Assembly: GCA_015350385.1 (NCBI GenBank)
Contig: WNKI01000003.1
Coordinates: forward strand, 1,459,730 to 1,523,729
Length of the DNA stretch: 64,000 bases
Source: Aculops lycopersici
Lineage: Eukaryota; Arthropoda; Arachnida; Trombidiformes; Eriophyidae
Reading direction: 5' to 3'
Shown here piece by piece: positions 21,867 through 32,187 of the stretch. The translations under genes were made by a program, and so were the position numbers. The notes under the pieces were generated by a model that searched no databases, was not told the DNA's origin, and was given only the letters and a program-made list of their open reading frames with translations. Positions within the stretch are counted from its first letter, which is position 1. Each line of letters starts with the position of its first letter.

Positions 21867-23237
21867 TTATTGAAGTTTTCTTGTAATATCAGCTTCAGTG
21901 TCGGTTGTCAATTGTATGCCCAAAGTGGTGACTTCATTCTCATTTACCACAAATGCCTGCTGGTAGTCCTGGTAGCCATTTGCCTTGACCTCGAGAATGT
22001 ACTCACCAGGTAGGAGGACTCGCCAAAACTCACCCCGTTTGCTGCTACGGAAACTAAAGCTTCGTCCCTGAACCCTCACCTTAGCATCGGGTATTGGAGT
22101 ACCGTTTGAGTCAGTTATGAGTCCACGAACACCCTTATTGGCTTCGCCGATAAACGCGAGCAGTGCATTCTTGTTTTGGTCCCAAAATTTCGGAATCTCG
22201 GTGTGATTTGGGTACTTGCAACAGGAGAGCTCGATGGTTAATTCCATGCATCCAGTCCAGTAGTAATTGTAATCTTGCATTCCACCCTCTAGCAGGTACC
22301 ATTCGGCCCCATTGGTGGTTCCATTGCGGAACCCCTCCGAGTCCATGGGGCAGGGTAAACCCAAATGCATGGTCTTATGGTTAAACGAGTAGACTTCCGC
22401 GAGATGCTTGAAGACATCATTGTCGGGTGTTAGAGAGCGGGTCGGTTGTGTCTTTGGTCTTGCTACCGAGGGGCGAGCATTGTCAAACGGGTAAGAGGCG
22501 ACCAGGGCGCCCCCGTGTAGATTTGCCGACAACACAAACGGAACCTTATCGATCCAGAACCTGATTGCTCGTGTTTCCGGCTGCTCCTCATCGGCCTTAT
22601 AGTTTTCTGGAACAAAGAAGTCGGGGAAGTTTCGGTTCAAGTCATAACCGTTGGCATTCTCCCTACCCTGACCCTGAATACAAGTGCCCTCCTTTGAGGA
22701 CTCAAATCCGTCTGGGTTCATTGAGGGCATTAGATGAATGTAGGTGTTCTTCAACAATGATTTGACCAATAGATTCTTACTATGAGAGTTTACCAAGTAG
22801 ACTAATAACTCGAGGAGAAGCTCCCTACCAACTGCCTCGTTTCCATGCATATTAGCAACCAGCTTAACATGGGGCTTTAGAAGTTTTTGCTCGTTTTGAA
22901 CATCATCCGAAACCAGGGCGACCCACAAGTCGCGACCCTGAACCGATTTGCCGATCGAGTATATGTTCACAAGATCCGGATACTTGCGGCTAACGTTCTG
23001 CATTAACTCGGTCATTTTGTCATGCTTGTGATAGTCCAAATCGATCTTGATGGGTTCCCTATGGATAACTGGGGACTCGGGTAGTTCCTTTACTTCGACC
23101 CCCACCGATGGATTAGATATAGCAATTCTAATTGGCTCAACTCTAGCCTCGATCTTGTTAGTGTTTGATGAGAATATTGTCAATGAAATTAGTATGCTCG
23201 TGAATAATACTGTGAAACTTCCCACTTTAGAGGCCAT
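21867..23237 (-). CDS. M14B metallocarboxypeptidase (CPD/CPE/CPM type), secreted
   Basis: Single-exon frame of 456 aa. A signal peptide is present (SFTVLFTSILISLTIF). The M14 catalytic domain (about 65-355) has the zinc ligands His131 and Glu134 in HGNEAVGRE and His241 in NLHGGALVASYPFDN, and the catalytic Glu336 in TIELSCCKYP. DLNRNFPD supplies the substrate-binding Asn/Arg. A transthyretin-like domain follows (about 358-445, GVRGLITDSNGTPIPDAKV), which marks the N/E (M14B) subfamily that trims C-terminal Arg/Lys from peptides and prohormones. It is single-domain, so it is shorter than the multi-domain CPD/silver. There is no clear C-terminal transmembrane or GPI signal, so it is probably soluble. 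All catalytic residues are present, so it should be active. Confidence 0.92.
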   Translation of the reverse strand: MASKVGSFTVLFTSILISLTIFSSNTNKIEARVEPIRIAISNPSVGVEVKELPESPVIHREPIKIDLDYHKHDKMTELMQNVSRKYPDLVNIYSIGKSVQGRDLWVALVSDDVQNEQKLLKPHVKLVANMHGNEAVGRELLLELLVYLVNSHSKNLLVKSLLKNTYIHLMPSMNPDGFESSKEGTCIQGQGRENANGYDLNRNFPDFFVPENYKADEEQPETRAIRFWIDKVPFVLSANLHGGALVASYPFDNARPSVARPKTQPTRSLTPDNDVFKHLAEVYSFNHKTMHLGLPCPMDSEGFRNGTTNGAEWYLLEGGMQDYNYYWTGCMELTIELSCCKYPNHTEIPKFWDQNKNALLAFIGEANKGVRGLITDSNGTPIPDAKVRVQGRSFSFRSSKRGEFWRVLLPGEYILEVKANGYQDYQQAFVVNENEVTTLGIQLTTDTEADITRKLQ

Positions 23238-24024
23238 ATTTAATTTTCTAATTGGTTACAATGATGACGACGATGAAGTTAATGATATTGATATCGATGA
23301 ACAAGTTCTCACTGTTGGAATTTTATCAATGATTTCTAGTCTTTGTATTTGTTATTGTTCTTTTTGAGTATGTCTAGTACTAATTCACAATTGATTAGTC
23401 TCTTTTGTCTGATTGGTAACGTAACGCAGTATGTTTGGGAATATTTATTTGTGAGATCTACATAGTTTTACATTAAACAACATCCCCCGTCTCGGGAAAG
23501 GGATAGCTTGGTATATATTCTGACCGGTGACCTGTGCTAGTTGTAGAAGCAGCGGTGGTTGTAGTGGGAGGGCCGAAGATAGTACGAAGGTAGTGGCATC
23601 ACGCGCCTGAGTTGCTCACGTCACATATGCGCCACTTAGATCGCCAGCTTGCAGTGATAACGGTACTTCCATTCATTGAGACCACAGACGATAGGGTAGC
23701 CTGCCTTCCACCATTGTGAGCGGCCGAAGCCCTCTGTTTTCTTTATTGAAGCTTTTACTTTTACTCAACCTGCGTTTCCACAGGAAGCTCGCCATATGTT
23801 GCGATTGCGCACGAACTCAAAAGGTGGTGGACGCTAGGATTGGCCAAGTGATAGAGTGCATTGTATAGGTATAAGAGTTGCGATGGAGTACATTTCGTAA
23901 GTGAAATCACTGAATAAGTGGCCAGTTTGTGGTTTAAATCTATCTAATAAGCGAGGCAGCGACTGTAACAACGACGATCACCGTAACTTATCGGGTATCC
24001 CACTTCATCGCCAATGTTTTAGGT
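23238..24024. other. Intergenic region upstream of the carboxypeptidase
   Basis: No credible gene. A minus-strand TATATACC near 23511-23518 lies about 280 bases upstream of the carboxypeptidase ATG and could be its TATA box. The stretch 23540-23990 is unusually non-repetitive and I find no RNA-gene signature in it. Confidence 0.4.
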
Positions 24025-24342
24025 TTACTTGAATTGACTTTGATTCTTTAGAATTCTTCTCTTATGTCTCTTGATTATCTTGTTGAAATTAGACAAATCG
24101 TCGATTGCCGGCTCCTGTGTTATCTCACTATCGGTGTTGCTACTGTCGTCAGTTGTAGTTGCTGTTATTATAGATGTTGAACAAACAATGTTAGACCGAT
24201 GCAAACAGTCCTTATATCTTTCGTTCACTGATTGTATGATCATTACATATTTTTTCATTGCATTCTGTTTCAATCTTTGGTTTCGATAATATTCATAATC
24301 ATCCAGATGCTTGTAGCGGTCCAACTCCGCGATAAGATCCAT
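24025..24342 (-). CDS. Possible small protein of 105 aa
   Basis: An ATG-started frame with a helical, charged N-terminal half (MDLIAELDRYKHLDDYEYY, then NQRLKQNAMKKYVMIIQSVN), a Ser/Thr/Asp-rich middle and a basic end (KIIKRHKRRILKNQSQ). Composition looks like real coding sequence rather than a shadow, and no gene lies opposite. No signal peptide or membrane segment. I cannot name a family, and it could be an exon of a larger gene. Confidence 0.4.
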   Translation of the reverse strand: MDLIAELDRYKHLDDYEYYRNQRLKQNAMKKYVMIIQSVNERYKDCLHRSNIVCSTSIITATTTDDSSNTDSEITQEPAIDDLSNFNKIIKRHKRRILKNQSQFK

Positions 24343-24780
24343 GATTTGATGGTGGTTATGGAGGCTTAACTAAGAGTTTTTCTAGTTAATATTAATTGAC
24401 TTTTAAGCTATTAAATTGCTGGGCTATAGATTGCTATTGTGATGTCATGATGTGATTTCTATAATCATCTCATGGGATATTTTCTACACAAGAAATTATA
24501 CAATATCTAGAGGCGGGAAAGTTTAACTGCCGGAGGTCAATCAGAGGGAATAGGTGATTTTGCGGGGTCCTCGACTTTTGCATTTGGTTACGCGGATTGT
24601 TTACCAAATTTCGTTGGAACGCCGGAGCCTGTAGCATCGGCGCAAACAATGTTCTCTGATGCGCACGCGAGACAACATTGCCACGCATCGCCGCCAAATC
24701 TCAATGCACTGAAATGTTCTGCACGTTGACTAAAGTACCTCAAGAGGACTCTGAGTCTTCTTGTCGTCCTTTACGTTGAA
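24343..24780. other. Region upstream of histone H4
   Basis: Lies between the start of the small minus-strand frame and the H4 TATA box, so it probably serves as a shared divergent promoter. A 75-codon minus-strand frame (24470-24697) is present but unsupported. Confidence 0.4.
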
Positions 24781-24788
24781 TATATATA
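24781..24788 (+). promoter_or_regulatory. TATA box of histone H4
   Basis: TATATATA, about 30 bases upstream of a plausible start near 24812 and 121 bases before the H4 ATG. Confidence 0.65.
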
Positions 24789-24908
24789 CATTCGCGATCA
24801 TCGACTCTGCTTACAGATGACCATTGAAGTTTTTCAGTACATCACGTCAAACTCATATTTATATACTAAAACCAAGATCACACAAATACCCTCAACACAT
24901 CGACAATC

Positions 24909-25226
<318 letters not shown>

Positions 25227-25463
25227 ATGCAATCGTGCTGAATGTGATACCATCGCAGGCAACAACACCAGCAGTTCCAGGAGAGACAAGAGTCAACTTC
25301 ATCAGTTCCTTTCAAGTGGACTATTTTATCTGACAAGATCTAAATCTTGACATTAAACTCACCTAGGATTGCAAGGGTCCTTGTGAGGGCCCACCAGGAT
25401 ATATATCAGTTTACCAAGAAATTTTATCGTTTCAGGAATTACCCCACCCCCGAACAGCCCACC

Positions 25464-25469
25464 AATAAA
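25464..25469 (+). terminator. Poly(A) signal of histone H4
   Basis: AATAAA 238 bases after the H4 stop. It lies 98 bases from the oppositely directed AATAAA of the Nudix gene. Confidence 0.6.
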
Positions 25470-25566
25470 TTCTCATTGTACATACTTGCACTTTCACAAA
25501 TGCTTTGCCGAATTTTATGCATTCACTTAGATGATTTTGTTCCGTGGTTTCGATCATATTTATTTG

Positions 25567-25572
25567 TTTATT
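25567..25572 (-). terminator. Poly(A) signal of the Nudix gene
   Basis: AATAAA on the minus strand, about 20 bases after the predicted stop of the DIPP gene at 25591. Confidence 0.6.
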
Positions 25573-25590
25573 CATTTTATCTATAGAGGT

Positions 25591-26417
25591 TCAGCAAGTG
25601 GGGTTTGAGCAGTTTCCTGTAGGAGCAGAGTGCATCTCTGATGACGAGCTCGCCTGATGGTTATTTTCCGGCTTCTTAGACAACAATCTAACATATGTAC
25701 ATTGTACAGGCTTGTGGACAGACAGCTCCGCTATTGCATCGTCTAATTTAAACCATTTCCTCTGTCGACCTAGGCATTGTTACGAGATGAAGGAGAGTTT
25801 GGGGCTTAAGTTAGTAAATCTTTCACCTCTGTATGCCACAAAGTTGTTGTCAAATGTACTTACTGCCACAGTCTTCCCACTCTTTCAGCTCCTCGGTGAC
25901 ATTTAGAACATAAACTGAAGTCCGGTGCCTTCTCTCTGGGTGCTGAAGTGTCGTTTCATGATTGGTTGAGGGACCAAAAACTGTTAGTTAGGTTCTGCAT
26001 ATTATACGCTCTAGGGATAGATAACATTTGTGACTTTATCATACTAACCTCGAATGAACCTAAACAACGTGCAATCTGACCAATAACACCAGCCTCCTCC
26101 ATAACCTCTCGGACGGCAGCTGTGCTCGAGTCCTCGTTTGGCTCGAGGCCACCACCAGGCACTATCCAACGCTCTCGATCGCTACTCGAAGTGACGAGAA
26201 GTATCTGAAGAGTTTGAAGAAAATGTTTAAGTTGTTTTGTTAGTTGATTGTCGGATGTAGTAGGTGCAATATGTATAACACCGTCCCATCTCTGCGATCT
26301 CAAATCACAGAAACTCACCTCGTCTTCGAGTTCATTTCTCACACATAGACAAGCGGCTCGCTTCCTGAATCCATCCTCATCGTAGGTCCTGATCGAATTT
26401 GGTTTATCCTTGACCAT
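25591..26417 (-). CDS. Aps: Diphosphoinositol polyphosphate phosphohydrolase (Nudix, DIPP/Aps)
   Basis: Rebuilt from four exons: complement of 26319..26417, 26049..26204, 25864..25942 and 25591..25769, giving 170 aa (human DIPP1 is 172). Introns have GTGAGT, GTTAGT and GTAAGT donors and CAG/TAG acceptors. The enzyme removes beta-phosphates from inositol pyrophosphates and cleaves diadenosine polyphosphates in the cytoplasm. The start (SIRTYDEDGFRKRAACLCVR) and the Nudix box (GGLEPNEDSSTAAVREVMEEAG, with the metal-binding REVMEE core) are diagnostic. Exon 3 gives PERRHRTSVYVLNVTEEL and exon 4 RQRKWFKLDDAIAELSVHKP, both matching the family in order. The loop joining exons 3 and 4 is about three residues shorter than in human DIPP1. 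Ser/Asn-rich tail. Unlike most neighbours, this gene keeps short introns. Confidence 0.92.
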
Positions 26418-28263
26418 AATTTATCCCAAAAGTAAACCTTTGGGCAGGGCAATGGGAGCAAAGTAAAGCGGTATTCGTTGCAATTAATAAAGTGTTGCCC
26501 GATGAAATTTGTGTATGTGTTTGATTGCAAGTCTTGGTGTTGGTTGTTGTGTTTCTGTTGTTGCCTATCCAGCTAAGTAAATGAAGATTGTTGACTTTAT
26601 CTACAGAGTCTTCCAGTTTGGTCTAGCTAGAGTCCTCAGTGAAGCAAGAGTTTGTTGGTTGTTGTTAATGTTGATGTTGCTTTTGTGGTTGCGATGTGTA
26701 AGTTTGCGTCGAGAGTCTATGTCCGCAAAGTGTAAAGTTCCTAGGCGTCTCTAAAATGACTACGTTCATAATAGTAACATATGGGTAGTAGTGCAATAAT
26801 TTTCAGCCAACCTCACTTGTTTCTCCTGATGATCATTTTGGATGTGATGGAAATTTGTACATGAATCGAGATGATAATATTAATTTGTTAATTAATCTTG
26901 GGCTCTTAATGCGAATAGAGGAAATCTAATATATATAGAGAGTGAGTATAGTAGTAGTTGGACATGCATATATACTTGAACACTTTCCAATCTTGGCAGA
27001 GAGCGGCAAGTGCTGCTGCTGCAGTGTAATGCCATAGACGATTGCACTGTCCGCTTGCACTGGTGCCGCTGCTGCTGCTGGTCCTTTCTCCCTTTTTCTC
27101 CCATCTCATCTCCCATCTCATCCACTCAAACACACACTCTCCGGCTGCCGCGCTCAGTGCGTGAGTTTTCTTTGCCCATTGTCATGCAGAAGCAGCAACA
27201 CAAACATAAACTCGAAAACGCAGACAAGGATCGAGCTAGCGAGCGAGCGAGCGAGCAAGCAAGTTAGCGATCAAAGGGAAAGAGTCGAAGACTCATTTGC
27301 TCTTGCAATCGCGCTCGCACAAATATACGCACGCACACATTAGCAAACCTAAGTCCGGTACACGCACAGACAGACGCACGGGCGCCAGACCATGGGCAAC
27401 TAACTCGCGAGTCGCGACACTGTACTCCAACCCGGCTGTCTAGAGTAGAGCCGGCCAGCGGTCGAGCCAGCGAACACACTGCAATTCAGACTGCAAGTCG
27501 AACGGCCAGAATCCAGGGTTGCCTAGCCGGCTACTGTAATGCAGAGCGCAAGGCATGCACTTGGCCGCGATGTGAAACCAACCAACATTGTACACTTCTT
27601 TCTCGCTCTCTATCTAATCCATCCATTTAATACAGCCCAACAACAACTGCCCTTTATTCAACTTCTATGACTCTATCTATTTGACATCTTATATAATATA
27701 TAAATACATACACGCCTTCTTCACTTACCATCCATCATCAGCCCTCAACAACAGCCTCTAGGTGCTATTGTCTTTAACGAGCTAGCTTATTATCTTTGTT
27801 GCTGTTGTCGTCAATCGTGTTGCTAGGGTGCTCCTTGGAGAAAAGAGTCATTCTATAAATTTGCGTACATATTTTAGACCACAATCACTATTAGAATCAA
27901 TGTCCATCAGTTTGGGAGATGCTGACGACAATTGGACGATAATCTCACAATCACTTGACACAGCCCCTTTTCTATGCTCTTGTTGTCGAACTACATAACA
28001 AGCAATTTTGTTGTGCAAAAACATTATGAACAATCGAGCTCCTCATACATTGGGGTGGCAGTGACACTTGATACTTTATTACAAAATACTGAGCGATTAT
28101 ATGTCAAGAGTTGCTAAAGCACAATAGCCTATTATTAGGTGCAACACGAACGCACACATGTTGTCAAAAATCAACGATTATCTCGCACAAATCCTTCATG
28201 TATCGCGTGTAACAAACGTTTGCATCCCTATCTCAAACACAAGCATTATTTGTGCTGCAAACT
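26418..28263. other. Intergenic region between the Nudix and TUTase genes
   Basis: Divergent promoter region of 1.8 kb. It holds a GAGC-type repeat (27238-27262) and CA/CG-rich sequence around 27100-27500. A 61-codon minus-strand frame (27848-28033) has reasonable composition but no supporting signal. No RNA gene recognised. Confidence 0.4.
27238..27262. repeat. GAGC tetranucleotide repeat
   Basis: About six AGCG/AGCA units in the divergent promoter region upstream of the TUTase gene. Confidence 0.8.
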
Positions 28264-31200
28264 ATGGACAGTCGCCAGAACAATCAAGACCACCGTAATC
28301 ATTACCATAACAAGCAGCAAAATTATTTCCAACTTGTCAGACAAAGCAATCAACCAAAGCAGTTGCTGCAACAACATCAAGCGCAAATAACAAACACAAA
28401 ACCCAATCAACTATTTTCATCAAGAAACGCTCTGCGTTCGGCTCAATTTCTGACGACCAAACAAACAACTACGACACCCCCAAAACTTGGTTACACTACT
28501 TCTTCAACAAGTCCACTGAGGCTAGGATTTTCTAAAATTTTAGCAAAAATGATAGCAAATGGAAACAACGTCCCTGCACTTGATGGAACGTATGTTCCCG
28601 ACCAAGATTCTTATGAAAACTATGATTATGTTCCACTTGATAGCGAAGCATTCCTCAGACCAGTTGGTGGATATCTATATTGTTTACTTTGTGGAATTCG
28701 CCAACGAGCGGCGGACGAAGTCTCGATTGACGACCATCTGATCTCTAGTTATCATGTCGATTGTTATGACAAATTACGTTCATTATTAGTGGGGCAGATC
28801 CCCGATGACAACAGTCTCCAGATGAGCTCCGTCAAGCAATTGATAAACAAATGGCTTCTAATTATCGATCCCACTGCGATTACCTATTACACAAGATATA
28901 GCATAGCCAATGAGCTGAATAACATTATCTCCTTAATTAACCCCTCATGTTCAGTGAGAGTTATAGGCTCTCTAGCATGCGGAACAATGCTTAACACTTC
29001 CAACATCAATCTCGAATTATTGCACCCAAACTCAAGTTTATTCGAGAGCGACCCGAGGGCCAAAAATTCAGTACACCACTTGTTGGTTGATCCAGACGCT
29101 AGTTTTGGCAATCAAATCAACTATCATACGCTCCATTATGACTTAGCACCGAATGCTTTCGAAACTTTATACAATATTGGAAGAACGATAAGTGAAACAC
29201 GTTATCCGCCAATAGAAAACTCATTCCAACTTATAAGTACTTTTAGTGATCTCAATAGAAAAGTCCCAAAGCTAACCTTAAAACATACACCAACAAACAC
29301 TATTGTGGAACTATGTTGTTATGTCGGCTCAGGCCATCGCTTAACTAATTTATTAAAATTATATATGGGTTTAGATATTCGTGCTAGACTATTAAGTTTG
29401 ATAGTGAAAAATTGGGCTAAAGTTTGTGGCATCAGTAATCCTGATGATGGTTCATACCCTCCCGAAACCTATGTGATTTTAGTAATATATTTTCTTCAAA
29501 GAACCACCCCACCGGTGCTTCCTTGTATCCACGAATGGGCCCAAGCATCCAAATCAAAGAATGACAAAGAAGCACCTCCAAGTTCCACGAATAACTTTGA
29601 TGACGGAAGTCTATCTAGACCACGAAGTTCAACGATTGAATCAAATGGTTCTACTCACATTGAGCCAACAACAACTGTTAATGGGACAATGGTGGAGGTT
29701 GAGGAAGAGTCTGGTGATGAAGATGAGGATGATGAAGGTTTCTTGAATCTAGATAATCCAGAAGCTGAGCTAGAGTTTAGTTGGAGCTCGGAAAATACCG
29801 AAAGCATAGAGAAACTTTTTATTCGTTTCTTAAAACACATGCACCTAGAGTTTAGCAATATTAATAATATCATAACTATAAGAACGCTGAGAAACATTCA
29901 TCCTAGTAACCGGAGCTGGAATGCAAGCAACATAAAGAGCATAGAACATCCAATCAAACCAAAAGTCAACATATCAAGAGGAATAGGGTCGCAACGAACC
30001 TTCGATTATATACGTAACTGTTTCAGATATGGGTTTTATTATCTTACTTCCATTCCCGTCAGCAGAAGACTCAGTCCCAAGAATGAACACGAGAGTGACC
30101 CAAGAGATTACATAGATTTTTATATTAATACTTCCAGGCTAGAATTTTATTTTGAAATTAAAGAGGTGTCGCTCAGAAGTTCCACTAGACAGGAAACAAT
30201 CGAGGAAATGATTAGCCAAAGATTGTTTGCTCGTGATATAGAGATAATTTCCATCCTGATAAAAGCTCAACCAGATCTGGGGCAATTACCAACTATAGTA
30301 GCCAATATGTACCAGGACGAACTACTACGTCCCAAAGATTTGGATGCAATCAGGTACTGTCACTATTGCCGTGGTAACGGTCACCTGCGTATAAAATGTC
30401 CAAAATTTAAGTTGATAAGGCTTACAAACGCTGAGGCAAGTGTCGACCATACTGCACTCGATGCCAATGCTAAATTTTGTCAAACTCTTCTCACTATATA
30501 CTGGTCATCTAGAGTTCAACCTGTGCTTGCCAATGAACACAACCTTATATTGAAAGAATTGAAGGAGATTATCAACAGCAAGACGGGATTGAAATGCAAA
30601 TTACAGCTCTATGGGTCTACAGTTAACAGAATGGGGAGTTCAGATTCAGATCTTGATATTTGTATGGTTCTAGAAGATAACGAAACAGGTAAAGGACTTG
30701 ACTTCGCCCGAATACTCACTTCCGTCAAACGAATTCTAGTTGATGACCGTAGAGTTAATGATATGGAAGCTATATTGTCAGCTCGAGTGCCAATTCTTAA
30801 ATTCAAATACAAAATCTATGAGATAGATCTTAGTATGTATAACCAGTGTGCCTTATACAATTCAAAACTACTTAAGGCTTATGTGGATATTGACGAGCGA
30901 ACTTCTCAATTATTCTGTGTGGTGAAACGAATGGCAAAGTCTTGTGGGATAGCTGATGCCACAAAAGGTAGCTTATCATCTTATGCTTGGGCCCTCCTGG
31001 TAATCCACTACTTGCAAAGATTATACCCACCCATCCTACCGGTACTACAGGAAGTGAAGCGCGGAATGAGTAAGCCTACAGTAGGGGTGAACGGGTGGAA
31101 TGTATGGTTTTCGGAAGATCGTGTTAAGATGGAACCGTATAATACTATGACCATGACTCAACTTTTCAAGGGTTTCTATCGGTATTATAGTGTTTTCAAC

Positions 31201-31599
31201 TTTAACACCAGCGTGGTGACAATTAGAACATCTGAAGCACTGACAAGGTTCCGCAAGAATTGGAACGACTGTACGATGGCGATTGAGGATCCGTTTGAGC
31301 TCACTTACAATCTGGCATCTAGACTCGATGAGCAGATGGGAATCTATATAATCAATTCGTTTGCATACATTTACAAACACATAGTCAAATTGCAGGAAGC
31401 CTATTCGTTGAGAAGAAGTCAAGCTATCCTCGACGGAATCCTTGATGGAGGGTTAATCATGCCAAGCCTTCCACCTTATCGGGGTTGCAGAGTGTGTTAC
31501 AGAATTGGTCATAGGGTAAGAAACTGTCCCGAAATGAAGGGACTAAAGCGGAGTGTCCGCGGTGGGCGAAGGTCTCACAAGTCAAACAGTAGTAAATAA
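28264..31599 (+). CDS. Terminal uridylyltransferase, TUT4/TUT7 (ZCCHC11/6) type
   Basis: Single-exon frame of 1111 aa from the first ATG. Enzymes of this type add U tails to pre-let-7 and to deadenylated mRNAs in the cytoplasm. In order: a C2H2-like finger (CLLCGIRQRAAD, about 139-165); an N-terminal nucleotidyltransferase module (about 215-560) that keeps Gly-Ser (VIGSLACGTML, about 235) but has SNINLEL where active enzymes have Asp-Leu-Asp, so it should be inactive; an acidic insert; a CCHC knuckle (CHYCRGNGHLRIKC, about 697-710); an active nucleotidyltransferase (YGSTVNRMGSSDSDLDIC, about 782-799, third Asp in YEIDLSMY near 854) with its PAP-associated domain; and a final CCHC knuckle (CRVCYRIGHRVRNC, about 1074). 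Inactive plus active modules flanked by knuckles is the TUT4/7 layout. The N-terminal 100 Gln/Asn-rich residues are uncertain; Met at 28549 is an alternative start. AATAAA (31595-31600) overlaps the stop. Confidence 0.92.
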   Translation: MDSRQNNQDHRNHYHNKQQNYFQLVRQSNQPKQLLQQHQAQITNTKPNQLFSSRNALRSAQFLTTKQTTTTPPKLGYTTSSTSPLRLGFSKILAKMIANGNNVPALDGTYVPDQDSYENYDYVPLDSEAFLRPVGGYLYCLLCGIRQRAADEVSIDDHLISSYHVDCYDKLRSLLVGQIPDDNSLQMSSVKQLINKWLLIIDPTAITYYTRYSIANELNNIISLINPSCSVRVIGSLACGTMLNTSNINLELLHPNSSLFESDPRAKNSVHHLLVDPDASFGNQINYHTLHYDLAPNAFETLYNIGRTISETRYPPIENSFQLISTFSDLNRKVPKLTLKHTPTNTIVELCCYVGSGHRLTNLLKLYMGLDIRARLLSLIVKNWAKVCGISNPDDGSYPPETYVILVIYFLQRTTPPVLPCIHEWAQASKSKNDKEAPPSSTNNFDDGSLSRPRSSTIESNGSTHIEPTTTVNGTMVEVEEESGDEDEDDEGFLNLDNPEAELEFSWSSENTESIEKLFIRFLKHMHLEFSNINNIITIRTLRNIHPSNRSWNASNIKSIEHPIKPKVNISRGIGSQRTFDYIRNCFRYGFYYLTSIPVSRRLSPKNEHESDPRDYIDFYINTSRLEFYFEIKEVSLRSSTRQETIEEMISQRLFARDIEIISILIKAQPDLGQLPTIVANMYQDELLRPKDLDAIRYCHYCRGNGHLRIKCPKFKLIRLTNAEASVDHTALDANAKFCQTLLTIYWSSRVQPVLANEHNLILKELKEIINSKTGLKCKLQLYGSTVNRMGSSDSDLDICMVLEDNETGKGLDFARILTSVKRILVDDRRVNDMEAILSARVPILKFKYKIYEIDLSMYNQCALYNSKLLKAYVDIDERTSQLFCVVKRMAKSCGIADATKGSLSSYAWALLVIHYLQRLYPPILPVLQEVKRGMSKPTVGVNGWNVWFSEDRVKMEPYNTMTMTQLFKGFYRYYSVFNFNTSVVTIRTSEALTRFRKNWNDCTMAIEDPFELTYNLASRLDEQMGIYIINSFAYIYKHIVKLQEAYSLRRSQAILDGILDGGLIMPSLPPYRGCRVCYRIGHRVRNCPEMKGLKRSVRGGRRSHKSNSSK

Positions 31600-31600
31600 A
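31595..31600 (+). terminator. AATAAA overlapping the TUTase stop codon
   Basis: The last codons read AGT AAA TAA A, so the hexamer spans the stop. Use of it would give a very short 3' UTR. No better hexamer is seen before the next locus starts at about 31685. Confidence 0.45.
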
Positions 31601-31684
31601 ATGTAACGGAAACTAAGACTAAGCCAAGCAGATAAAATTCTAAGCCTCAGTGAAGGCGTATATCCATTGAACTTTACAGAGATT

Positions 31685-32187
31685 TTATCGCGAGTTTAAT
31701 ACATGTAGCTCCGTCCTTCCTGAGGGTAGCGTTCCTTTTGACAAGTGCGAGGAAACCCTTAGTTGTGGACAGCCCTTTAATCTAGCACAAAACTCCTCTG
31801 ACCACGAGTCTTGGACGTGACTGGGCGGCCATGGTGATGAGATTGTGCAAAGCTTATCAACAAACAGGTCAATTGTTTCATATTGCAACGGTAGGTATAC
31901 TTCTGGCGTCGGGTCTAGTTGGCGAGCAGGGGACACTAGATTTTAGTTAGTCAACTGTCATTCCAATCTACGTGAACCTTGTTCATGTGGAGAAAATGTA
32001 GCTCGTCGTCCATGGATGCAATTGTTTGATCTATGAAATTGCTCCTTGGTATTGACAGCCTTTACTTTGGCACTCGTAAATCCCGCCCACTAGAATCGGA
32101 TATCTAACTCAAGGGGCTCTACTGGAGTGCGGACAACAGGTGTCGATTGTGCTCGTGCACCGCTAACTTACCTTGTTCGTCAAACAT
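31685..32187 (-). CDS. Small spliced ORF, copy 1, overlapping the liprin-beta end
   Basis: Predicted exons: complement of 32172..32187 and 31685..31935, 88 aa. An ATG overlaps the liprin-beta stop in another frame (ATGTTTGA). A GTAAGT donor follows after MFDEQ, and the acceptor AAAATCTAG opens a long in-frame exon. The protein matches copy 2 (38778..39292) residue for residue until the final HVL, where the duplication boundary changes the ending to NSR. The two internal base differences from copy 2 are both synonymous. It is intact although the liprin-beta frame around it is broken. Family not recognised. It may be a functional downstream cistron or separate gene, or simply a chance frame inside a recently converted block. 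Confidence 0.4.

Noticed and set aside
24470..24697. Minus-strand 75-codon frame between the small gene and H4
   Set aside because: Possible first exon, but no matching acceptor or recognisable protein was found; it overlaps the likely H4 promoter.
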